Part shown: one piece after another, positions 10,665-19,531 of the stretch
Layout of the letters: each line of letters begins with the position of its first letter
How positions within the stretch are numbered: position 1 is the stretch's first letter
DNA from: Fragilaria crotonensis
Lineage: Eukaryota; Bacillariophyta; Fragilariophyceae; Fragilariales; Fragilariaceae
Direction: 5' to 3'
NCBI GenBank assembly: GCA_022925895.1
Contig: JAKSYS010000377.1
Coordinates: 1 to 59,540 of the forward strand
Length of the DNA: 59,540 nt
Made by a program: the position numbers and the translations under genes
The notes under the pieces: model-generated
Seen by the model: only the letters and a program-made list of their open reading frames with translations
Told to the model about the DNA's origin: nothing
Database searches by the model: none

Positions 10665-11661
10665 ATGTCTACCGACACCACAACGTTCTTGCAAACAAGC
10701 CAAGCCGCGGTGCCAAAGTCATTACAGGTGGCTTTGGACGGCGCATCAAGGATCTGAAACACTGGAGAGCGGTTATTCCTTTCCTTATCAGGGCATCCCA
10801 TGCACCAGGCTCTTTACTAAATGTTCCTTCAGATAGTCATGAGTGCGAGGACATTCTTGAGTATTTGCGACCTATGTACAAAGGTTACAAGATATACTTC
10901 AGTGACAAGTACTCTGCATCCATTTCTAGTGCATCAGATCTGATGTGGCGGTGGCTGGAAGGAGCTTCTGAAGGACCTTTGCAATTGCAGGAATGCAAGG
11001 TGGATTCTACCTAATTGGAAATGGTAGTTACAAGGACAAACATATTGTTGTGTGCCGAGGAAGTCGCTTGTATCAAGGTACTAAGAGGCAGCAGCTGAGT
11101 CCCAGCCAGAAGCCGCAATACAGGAATGAAACTTTGCCAACCCTTGCTGATACGTCGCTTGCAGTGAAACCCACCAAAGAAACATGCCTTAAATGCGATG
11201 TGTCAACTATAAACTTGGCATTGAGGCGCTCTAATTTCTCCGATGTTGAATCGAACCGGACTTTTTCGTGTGAAGAACCAACTTTGACTTCAAATGAAGA
11301 CAACGATGACTTCATTGGCAATCCTTGCAACACACAGCAAGGAACAACTTTGTACTCAACAAATGAAGACGAAGATGCTGCGCTTGTGTTCCCAGAACTC
11401 GTTCCAACAGTTGTTAGGAAGGAAAGTGTTCCATACAGTGTTCTTGTTCCCCTTGCGAAAGAGCTGGCATCGATTCTTGAGGGAAACTGCACAGTGGAGG
11501 AGCTGGAACAGTACGAGGCAATGTTATCAAATTGCATTACGAAGAAAAAGCACGAAATAATGGCACAGCGTGGGTCTGCCAATGGCAGCATGGTCTCTTC
11601 GAGTGTTCGCTCCAACAAGAAGCTGAAAACTCATGGGACAAAGCACATGTCATTTGGGTAA
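10665..11661 (+). pseudogene. broken ORF of unknown family
   Basis: Coding-like sequence runs through three frames. Frame one starts at ATG 10665 (MSTDTTTFLQTSQAAVP) and stops at 10757. A second frame carries KHWRAVIPFLIRASHAPGSL and KGYKIYFSDKYSASISSASD up to about 10985. The third, 10993-11661, carries GFYLIGNGSYKDKHIVVCRG, then a Ser/Thr/Asp-rich middle and PYSVLVPLAKELASILEGNC near the end. No donor or acceptor explains the two frame changes. I do not recognise the family. The charged C-terminal helix (TVEELEQYEAMLSNCITKKK) looks like a coiled coil. It could be a transposon-derived host gene copy or an ordinary gene with sequence errors. Confidence 0.4.
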
Positions 11662-11888
11662 CGTTGACGAACAAAAAGCCACCAGCAAAGAAGCTGAAGG
11701 ATGCGAAAGGGAATAGTATTAGTGATCGGATCAGTGCATCATTCTTCATTCATGGTACTGACATTGGTGGCGTCTAATACAACTTCAATTACATTTACGT
11801 GAGTTTAATTAATAGTAGTGAATTTAAGACTCGAAGGAGCCAGGTTTATGGAGTCCAAGAATCCTTCTCGTACAATGCATTCAATTAT

Positions 11889-12307
11889 GGGGAATTCTCA
11901 AAAACACCTGTTATCTTTCCATTTTTTAATAGGGGAATTCTCAAAAACACCTGTTATCTTTCCATTTTTCAATAACACCTATGACCTTACAATCCACCGA
12001 AACCTGTTTTACTATTTCACCCATTCGTGACTCAATATTATCAATAACACCGTCTAAGTTTTACACTAATTACAATAACACCTTTTAAGATTTCGCATTA
12101 TTACAATAACACCTTTTAAGATTTCGCATTATTACAATAACACCGTTTGCAGCCGGCAGCGCCGCTGCTCTACGACAACTTGGTACACACTATATTGAAA
12201 ACTTCAGTCACGTTTGGGTGAAATAGTAAACCTTACTTTCGGTGGATTGTAAGGTCATAGGTGTTATTGAAAAATGGAAAGATAACAGGTGTTTCTGAGA
12301 ATTCCCC
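11889..12307. mobile_element. Mutator-like MITE with 9-bp target duplication and doubled left end
   Basis: The 9-bp TTCAATTAT flanks both sides (11880-11888 and 12308-12316). The outermost bases are GGGGAATTCTC on the left and its inverse on the right. The right terminal repeat (12208-12307, about 100 bp) matches 11932-12031 in inverse orientation with few differences. The leftmost 43 bp (11889-11931) is an extra direct copy of the terminus, so the left end is duplicated. A 9-bp duplication with roughly 100-bp TIRs fits the Mutator superfamily. The element is 419 bp and encodes nothing. Confidence 0.85.
12066..12144. repeat. 31-bp tandem repeat inside the MITE
   Basis: About two and a half copies of a unit containing ACAATAACACCTTTTAAG and TTTCGCATTATT follow each other in the core of the 11889-12307 element. 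The AATAACACC motif is also part of the terminal repeats, so the core may have grown from the ends. Confidence 0.7.
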
Positions 12308-12329
12308 TTCAATTATTGCAGGACTCCAG

Positions 12330-13175
12330 CCTGAAGTACCCTGAACTTTGCTGCAGTAAAGGAGCCGAACAATAAGTTTTGCTCCTCAACATTGCTTGCA
12401 CTCGGCTCACAGAGCAACGTACAGTGCCTAAGCACCCTCCGTCCCAACTTATTGCCACGCCATGGGTAAGCTTCACGGCGAGTCCATGAAAGTTATTCCC
12501 GGCCTCGTCAACCCCAACCACATTGGGCATTACAAAATACCAATTTTAGCTGCACGGAATCGTTTCGGTCCAAGCGCTGAACCCAGGTGAGGCATCCCAA
12601 ACATCAAAATGGGAAGCGTTCATGAGGCTGACACTCATGTCAATGGAGAAGCCCACCACGAAGAAAGTGGCCATCGCCATCCATGGGTGGAACTGGGGGA
12701 TGCCTGAATTGGCCTCTAGCTCTTGGATCATCGTGAGCGTCAGGGAAACAATGCCTCCCCACAATCGAAAGACTCTGAGCGAACTCTGCGCAGAACTGGC
12801 TCGGGACCAACAAATTGGTTGTGTACACACTTATTCCCACCCCATCACGGTGAATGCGAGTCCCAATTGGATGCATCGCACCCAAGTCCCCCTCCGAATT
12901 CCTTGCCTTTCCATCCGGACGTTTATTCGCCACCATGGTGTTGTGCAAGTTAATCTTGTCCAATGCCTCAGCGCGGCCTTGGTTGCACAATCAGGGATGA
13001 CAGGACATTCTGATCAGAATCAACGTCTTCCGGCTTTTCAGGCTGCAGTATGCAAGCTCAACAATGAAGTCCCCGGGTCGTTTGCGGCATTCCTCGGGAA
13101 CAATCCGCAACAACACCACTTACAACATGATCATCGACAGCGCCATCCGTCATCACAAAGATGAGGCTGCGCGAG
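12330..13175 (-). pseudogene. decayed protein-coding copy, family not identified
   Basis: On the minus strand consecutive segments read as one protein across at least three frames. They are 12640-12990 (GAMHPIGTRIHRDGVGISVY, TNLLVPSQFCAEFAQSLSIV), 12546-12740 (SGIPQFHPWMAMATFFVVGF, DMSVSLMNASHFDVWDASPG) and 12309-12530 (VVGVDEAGNNFHGLAVKLTH, GVAISWDGG), and finally an LLFGSFTAAKFRVLQAGV-like end in another frame. Arrangement and composition suggest a transposon-borne or multicopy gene. I cannot name it. No splice signals rescue the frame changes. Confidence 0.4.
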
Positions 13176-13490
13176 GCTGCTACCGGTTCGGGCGGAAAAA
13201 TGAACAATCCCTGGCAACCCACTCCACAGTTGTGGCAGAGCGTGATCGATTGGGAAGCAAGCTGTCACGTCAAGTGCTGCTGCCGGTTCGTCGAAAAACA
13301 AGCAATCCCTGACAACCCACTCCACAGTTATGGCAGGCGTGATCAATCAGGAAAGCAAGCTGTCACGTCCAAGGTGCTGCCGGTTTGTACGAAAAAACAA
13401 GCAATCCTTGACGACCCACTCCACAGTTATGGCAGAGCGTGATCGATCGGGAAAGCAAGCTGTCATGTCCGCCGAGGATGCTACAGGCGG
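13170..13490. repeat. tandem array, about 100-bp unit, just over 3 copies
   Basis: The blocks TGCTACCGGTTCGGGC (about 13178), TGCTGCCGGTTCGTCG (about 13279) and TGCTGCCGGTTTGTACG (about 13375) each lead into AACAATCC or AGCAATCC, then ACCCACTCCACAGTT, then GGAAGCAAGCTGTCA or GGAAAGCAAGCTGTCA. A partial fourth unit starts near 13480. Copies differ by substitutions and 1-4 base indels, so the period (96-102 bp) is not a constant multiple of three and the array is unlikely to code. Confidence 0.75.
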
Positions 13491-13590
13491 CAGATCCTTC
13501 GATTGTACAGAAACGACGAGGAGGGTGCTTGTTTGGTGGGTCACGACAAAGGATGATCAACAGCAGAAGCAATAACAATGAGGTATCGTA

Positions 13591-13964
13591 GTGTTTCAGG
13601 CAAAAATGAAATGAAATGAATGTCAGATCAGCAATGCAAAATCTCACGAAATAAATGTATCGATATACAGATATACACATCGTAATACATGTATTGAGTT
13701 GGATGGGGAACAATGCCGATTTGGCTGGCGCGCAATGCCGGTTTGAATGTTACACATACAAATTTTTTGATTTTTGTTTTCGACGGATGAGCAAGATTCC
13801 TATGATGTCACGATGACGAAGAATAGGTGTAATGCGAAGAGCAATGGAAACGAAGGTAGGAAAAAATCGAGGAAATATAATACACAAAACTGATGCCTTA
13901 AACTCTCAAATCCTAAGAACAGGATTGAGAGTCCCATCCCTTTTATCCCTTTTCAGCCCATTGA
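13591..13964. other. intergenic, no gene seen
   Basis: AT-rich DNA with no recognisable feature, downstream of the GCR1-like module on the minus strand. Confidence 0.4.
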
Positions 13965-14445
13965 TTATATTAGTAACGGAAGTCTGGCCTCCATAAATGG
14001 CATAAATTTTTCAATGGCATGGTCTGCAGACTGCCCTTTCCGAGTTAGCCCAGCCACCAGGTCCCACACTATTTTACGTCGGTGATATCGATGCTTAGCG
14101 CGACCTCGCTCAGCATGGGAGAATAGTCTGGCTGCTTTCCTCCCACCAACACCGTGTTGATACTCCTGCCAGAGCTCGTGAAGACTTCTGGGCGTTGGCA
14201 TCAACGTGGCAATGCAAGGTCGTCAGCAACTGTTCCACCTGGGTCCGCTGCCACGACCGGCTCATTCTCACCTATCTGTCGCCGTGCAGATCGCGATGCA
14301 ATTCGCCGGATGTTTCCATTCAAAATGGCAAAAGACCGCTCAAGATTTACCTTCATTTCATTTATCACCGCCTTTATTTCCAAAGTCTCCTGTCGTAGCG
14401 AGAGAAAACCCGACTGAATTTCCAACAACTGATTTCGCATTGAAA
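13965..14445 (-). CDS. coiled coil plus GCR1-like DNA-binding domain, joined to SPT5
   Basis: Directly after the SPT5 KOW sequence (LEFLASQVRKYV) the same open frame continues with a coiled-coil-like segment (EIQSGFLSLRQETLEIKAVI, MKVNLERSFAILNGNIRRIA). After a one-base frame change near 14205 it reads PTPRSLHELWQEYQHGVGGR, AARLFSHAERGRAKHRYHRR and KIVWDLVAGL to a stop at 13965. W-x-E-Y-x-x-G-V-x-G-x-K with a following Arg/Lys helix is the pattern of the GCR1_C (GCR1-type activator) DNA-binding domain, which occurs repeatedly in diatom genomes behind exactly such a coiled coil. It is not part of any SPT5 I know. Either a domain fusion or a mobile or repetitive sequence that landed in SPT5 and replaced its 3' half. 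Confidence 0.6.
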
Positions 14446-16099
14446 TTTCTACATACTTTCGGACCTGACTTGCCAAGAATTCAAGCTCCTTGGGTTGTTC
14501 AAGATTATTTGTGATAGGTTGAATCTTGACTTTCGAACCGTCCAAGCTGATAAGCTTTCCTCTCAACCCAATCAAATCCCCTTCAATAACTTCGACCGTG
14601 TCTCCGATCACGATGCCGCCGCCGCCACCGCCACCGCCACCTGTTTTTGCCCTTGCCTCTCCACTTTTTTCTCCAGTCTTCCCTCGTAGCACGGATTGAT
14701 CGCGTGAAAGAGACCCAGCCTGTTTTGATGCTTCATTTTCTTCGCAGATGTCGTCCGCTCCATCGGATTTAGACGCCTTCCTGAAGCGCTGCAGTTCGTG
14801 GAGTGTCGGTGAAGTCTCGTCGGTAACTTTCTTTACCATCGTGCCAACAGTCATCTCCTTCAACTGGTATCCTTCGTGGAAATAATTTCCCTCGAAGACA
14901 TTGCAAACGATATCAAGACCAAGAAACCGCTGGCGCGTTGTCTGCATTCCCATGGCACCAACCTCTTGTGCATTAAACAATTTCTGTGGTGGACGAATCT
15001 TACGATGTCGATCACGAGCCTGTTCAAGAGGTAGATCTGACGCAGTCAAATCAAGACGTGGAACGAACTGTACAACGACTTTCTGACGAGATTTATGAAC
15101 AAACTTGACTTAAAGCCAAGTCGTCCTTGTAAGGCCACCTTTGTAGCCTTACCCATTCATGTTCCATAACTAAACGCCAATCAGAAAAGTGAATAAGCTC
15201 GACGCTGATAAACATGTGACGCATTGACACAGTTGTGTTAACTTACCAGGCACTGTGACTGGCTTGACAGTCATAGCTGCTGCCATATCGCTGATACGAA
15301 CTAATCGCTTGGAATACAGCATGATACCACGAATGCCCTGCAAGGCATCCACCACAGCTGCTTCACTGTGGGATTCGAGGTAAATCTTTCCTTTGGTTTG
15401 AGAAGCTAAAACACCAGTGATACCCAGGTGTCTGCCCTCACGAGCAAGCTCAATGCCCTTATTCATGATTTGGTAGACGAGCTCTTCTTCTTTGCCTGGC
15501 AAGCAATTAACCATCCACAACCTGGGATCGGAAAGTGAAGGCGCAAGAGACTGCTGCGACACGTCTGTATAGGAAGCATGCATCAATCCATCGCTGTCAT
15601 CCATTCGGTGTGGGACGGATGGCATCGCAGCAACTGAACGCACGTCTTCTTCTTCTACGCGGAACCGTCTTGGTTGTTGACGTTGACAGCCTTGTTGATG
15701 GATTACTTCTCGCGCCTCGCCATTGGGGTGTTCTCGACAAACAACGCCATGTAGATTCCTATGAGTACCGTTTGATTCATTGTCATCTTCCTCGTCGTCA
15801 TGCGCTTCTTCTTCTTCTTCACCAAGGAACGAGCTCATTTTTGATCTTTTCGTGGGTCCCCCATAGGCCGATGGTGCACTTCGCTTCTTTTCTTCCTCGT
15901 CGTCATCTAAGCTCACGTTAGTCTTCCGAGGTGGCTCAGGAGCATCATCAACATCGTCTTCATCATAGTCTTGCTTATCAGAGTGCAGAAAATTCTTGCC
16001 ACCGAAACATCCTTCCTCGAGCACTACTACCAGTGATTTTCGGGACAATGTGAGTTTGGTTCGAAAAAAACTGAACAACGGTTTGACTGTCAAGTGCAC
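14446..16099 (-). CDS. SPT5: transcription elongation factor SPT5, N-terminal half
   Basis: Order on the minus strand: an acidic region (DDDEEEKKRSAPSAYG, SSFLGEEEEEAHDDEEDD), the NGN domain at about 15535-15250 (SDPRLWMVNCLPGKEEELVY, GKIYLESHSEAAVVDALQGI), a 77-bp GT-AG intron (15246-15170), KOW1 (EHEWVRLQRWPYKDDLA, then KVVVQFVPRLDL), the conserved linker (RPPQKLFNAQEVGAMG, NVFEGNYFHEGYQLKEMTVG), a Gly run, then KOW2 (GDTVEVIEGDLIGLRGKLIS). A one-base frame change near 15110, in CTTTAAGTC, breaks KOW1. SPT5 partners SPT4 on RNA polymerase II. The later KOW domains and the C-terminal repeat region are absent; the GCR1-like segment takes their place. The true start is uncertain: 16099 is the first ATG of this frame, but an ATG at 16111 with a donor right after it may be a tiny first exon. 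Confidence 0.8.
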
Positions 16100-16111
16100 T
16101 TACGACATGAT

Positions 16112-16641
16112 TGCTGGTTGTGGTTGCTAGAGCAAAAACTTTGGCAGAGTGTTCGCGAAAACAAGCTATGAATATCCGCCTTGAAGGTATGTTGGAAGTC
16201 GTTTGGAGCTACAGGCGGAGATCCAACAGAAGCGATGTCAGGAATCAGGAAACCAAACCAAACCGCTCTTGCAAGCTGATGTTTCTGTGAACGCAGTTTT
16301 TAGGAGTGTGTATGGAGTATGGAGTATGGAGTACTGATACGTGTATGTACTACTCGCAGCCTACCAGTGAAATCCAGGGTTTACTAAATCCAGAATCCAA
16401 TCCCCAATCAGCCTGTCCGGATCAATTAATAGAGAGTCTACAGTAAATGGTTCATGGTTCCCGACTCCCGACTCACAACGTTTAGCATTCCGTGTATGCT
16501 CGTGTTCAAATGTCGGCAAAAAGTCGGCGATTCAACAACAGTAACGGTAGTAGTGTGTCAATGACAAGCATGAAACTTGGTGAACAGAGCCGCTGACCGC
16601 ATTCATTTCGTTCCACACCGATAATCTCCGGCAGCACCAAC
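16112..16641. promoter_or_regulatory. divergent intergenic region between SPT5 and the 16642 gene
   Basis: The two genes are transcribed away from each other, so this 530-bp space should hold both promoters. Around 16315-16350 it has a short GGAGTAT direct repeat and GTAC-rich sequence. No element can be assigned by eye. Confidence 0.4.
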
Positions 16642-17256
16642 ATGTCATCATCGTTTGCCTATCCCGATCGTCTTATGCACAAAATGACGGGAGCTCTCTG
16701 GTTTCCTCGTTCGAAAGATGCAGTGGAGCCAAGGTGTGTTGTTTCTTGTTTCGATAGACTATTGAACTCTTGTCATGTCTCCAGAAAGTAGAAACCAGTC
16801 GTCTAACCTCCGGTCGGTGCACATGCGCTGGGTTATCCAGTTTGAATCAGTTGGAACGAGAAGAAGAGGCCTACGAAGCCAAAATGAAAGGAATTGCTGA
16901 TATTCAGGCGGCTCTGCCATTGGTGTCACGCCTGCCATAATGGCCCGATACGAAAGAAAGTGAAGGAGCTCGAGACACTTCCAATGACATGCCCTTTCAA
17001 ACCCGTATGGAATCGCCAACCACAGTCAGAGCAACCTCTTCCGTCACTCGCCCATCAGTCACCTGGTTCAATGAGTCGTCCGGCGAGTGACTTCTCCTTT
17101 GCCCTCAGTACGCCTAGGAGTATGCAATTTCATACACCACAGCAAACCCCCCAAAGCGCTCGAAGCATGGCAAGTGGCGATTCGTCATACAATCTGGATA
17201 GTTCTCATGATGATACATCGGATGTGGAGACTACTGCAAGCAGTACGGGGAGATGA
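16642..17256 (+). CDS. small protein of unknown function (one frame break)
   Basis: Exon 1 (16642-16733) encodes MSSSFAYPDRLMHKMTGALW and on to DAVEP. A 65-bp GT-AG intron (16734-16798) leads to SRLTSGRCTCAGLSSLNQLE followed by an acidic/basic helix (REEEAYEAKMKGIADIQAAL). Near 16938 the frame shifts by one base, and the product continues KKVKELETLPMTCPFKPVWN with a Ser/Pro/Gln-rich tail (STPRSMQFHTPQQTPQSARS) to the stop at 17256. I do not recognise the family. The charged helix and low-complexity tail suggest a regulatory or scaffold protein at most. The acceptor was chosen because nearer AGs run into stops. Confidence 0.4.
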
Positions 17257-17893
17257 ATGATTGTTCCTGACTGGGCTTATGTGCGTTAGATATCTTTCTT
17301 TCAGACATCAGAACAAAAGGAGGATCCTCTTGACCTATTATATTATTCACATCAACTTCCCATACCTTTTGAAACTGGAAGGAAATGAGCATTTCGATGC
17401 GCGCACGCATTGGTGGAGTGGTTGTCCGCCCACATGGAAGGAGATGTCTGTTAACCTGGTTGATCAAAGGTGTGTCATCCAAGCGCAATTGTTGACATGC
17501 TGCGATTTCAGCATTCGTAACTTTAAAGACATTAAGTGAATCATACCCATTAGTTCCACTCCCGCATGCCTACACTTGCATTTCGTTGAACCGAGAGGTT
17601 AGAAAATACAGACGTAAAAAGTCTTTCATGTCTCCACAAGCTTTCCTTGTAACGATAAGCATAGTAGACTACTGCCGTGAGAATACAACAAACATCTCTC
17701 GATGGGTCAAGTGGTAGCAGACTATAATTTACATCATACGCAAACGACCATCGACCCGGTCTATTGTCGCATCACTCAAGCACACTGTCGATATGATGCA
17801 AATTGCTGATCTGAAGAGCAGTCTCAACGTTCAAGACTGTAAAAACCTTTACTCAAGACTATGCGTTCATCGCCCTCCTGCCTCTGCTAGCAT
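17257..17893. other. intergenic, no gene seen
   Basis: This lies between the 3' ends of the 16642 gene and psbW. An open frame at 17261-17539 has no coding character. I looked at 17695-17765 as a possible tRNA and rejected it. Confidence 0.4.
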
Positions 17894-18490
17894 TTACTTG
17901 CGGCTACCAGTGTAGTCGATCTCACCAAAGAAGTCTTCCTCCTCGTCGTACGATCCGTACTGGGTCAGCCACAAACCAAGGATTCCCCAGTGAACGGCAA
18001 AGAGAACGACCAAAAGACGGTTGTCATCAACACCGAACCATTCGTTGGTTCCTTCGGTGGCAAGAGCAGCCGAAGAAGTAAGAATGGCAGGGACGGCACC
18101 GGCAACGGCAGCGACAAGGGATTGAGGCTTGAAGGCGTTCAAGGCGGTGGCAGGCACTCCGAAAGCTGTAACAAGGAAGGAAACGGAATGTGTCAGATCT
18201 TAAACTAAAGAAGAGAAAGAAGGTAGTCCATGAACAAATAAACAGGTGACATGTGCATGTCGTTCGACGGATTGCTTTGCCGATAGAGCCCACCGTACGA
18301 TAGGTACCTAACCCTACTGCATCGTGCATGAAAAACACGTTGTGCAAGAATCGCACAACGGCAATAATGACTTTGAAACCCGAGACAACAGGAACTTGAA
18401 AGAGAGTAATGCTAACCTACCAGTCTGGGCTGGGACGAAGGCGGAAGCAGTTGCGAAGATCGCAAGGAGAGCAAAGACAGTCTTCATCAT
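17894..18490 (-). CDS. psbW: photosystem II protein W, nuclear-encoded precursor
   Basis: Exon 1 is 18490-18421, the intron 18420-18166 (255 bp, GTAGGT...TTACAG) and exon 2 18165-17894. Spliced, it gives a 113-aa frame without interruption. The N-terminus [20 protein letters not shown] is a signal peptide ending in the ASAF motif that directs import into the complex plastid. A second hydrophobic segment ([19 protein letters not shown]) precedes Thr-Glu-Gly, as expected for a thylakoid transfer signal cut after Ala-Leu-Ala. The mature part has one membrane span ([17 protein letters not shown]) and the acidic tail [12 protein letters not shown], matching the PsbW plan (TEG start, one span, Asp/Glu tail). 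It is a small thylakoid subunit that stabilises PSII dimers and supercomplexes. ATG 18490 or 18487 could be the start. Confidence 0.85.
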
Positions 18491-19531
18491 GGTGTCGATA
18501 TCGTTCAAGGTATTTTGAAAGCAGCGAGTTGAATGTCAAGATTTCTGCAGCCTGTGACCGACGTATGCTACAACCTCATTACAAACATGGGATTCTAGTA
18601 TGGCCTGTCAGTCGTACTGGTACGATCTTTTGGGTCAAGTTCAAGAACGAGGAAGGAGGCAGGCCAAAACAATTGATACTACGGGTACCGTACATTTTAC
18701 GGAATCTGATTCTACGCAACCTCAGGATTCCCTTTCAGAGGCCTCACGTTTCAAGTTTCAAGTATCTCAAGCATCAGGCAACCCTGTTGCAGGTTGCAGC
18801 ACCACAGAGGTTCCGGAATTCTTGTTCACCTGGATGTAAAATCGTGTAGAATCTACTGAGACGTGAGTCTAAATTCCGGAACCCCCGGTACTGTAAGTAC
18901 TGGTGTACTGGTACTCGCAGGTCGGAGGACACATTCTTGCTGCGACTACAGACTACAGTACCAGGTACTACCGGTAGAACTGCAATGTAGTGCATACGCC
19001 AGGTTCTCGCAGTTCCCAACATACATAATGAAATACTGGTATGATACAGTTCCTACACAACATTGATTTGTACAGTACACCTGCGGCATTATTATAGAGT
19101 GTGTCGTACGTTGTACCATGAGCCCCGCTACTGCTATGCATGCAGCGTGACCGTACCGGTACTCCAGTAGCACGGGATCTCAATACTATGACATACTGCG
19201 GTCTTAAGTAGAAATCTTATACGAGTACTGTAGTACCAGTACCCTGCGTATTTATTAGCGTAACATAGCTGCATTGAGTTCATTTGTACTCAGATTTTAC
19301 TATGAAGATTGGCAGACAATTCTGTTGCATAGGGCGTCCGGGTGTCCTGGGACAAATATTGCATGATATCAGTCCTCCCGTAGCGGTACTGGTACCGGTA
19401 CAAGTACTGTAGTACAAGGTTTTGCGGTTTTGCCCCGTGTCATCCGTCAGCTTATCACAAGGGGACGACAATGGTCGTCAGTGGTATCATGATTCTCAAC
19501 CTGAACCTTCACATTCAACGACTAGTGCGCT
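18491..19531. other. intergenic, GTAC-rich
   Basis: The stretch from about 18880 to 19420 is unusually dense in GTAC and AGTACT words (for example GGTACTGTAAGTACTGG and GGTACTGGTACCGGTAC) separated by ordinary sequence. No gene seen. It separates the divergently transcribed psbW and ADAT1. Confidence 0.5.
18880..19420. repeat. GTAC/AGTACT-rich island
   Basis: The words GTAC, AGTACT, GGTACC and their combinations occur far more often than elsewhere in the window. Similar shorter islands lie at 25680-25990, 27715-27960, 40220-40490, 52820-53105 and 58525-58690, all between genes. Both retroelement LTRs also contain such words. Confidence 0.6.

Noticed and set aside
17261-17539. 92-codon open frame
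   Set aside because: Composition not protein-like, no family, and it follows the stop of the 16642 gene.
17695-17765. Possible tRNA (GGGTCAAGTGGTAGCAG)
   Set aside because: Resembles a D-arm only. No T-arm consensus, and the ends do not pair into an acceptor stem.
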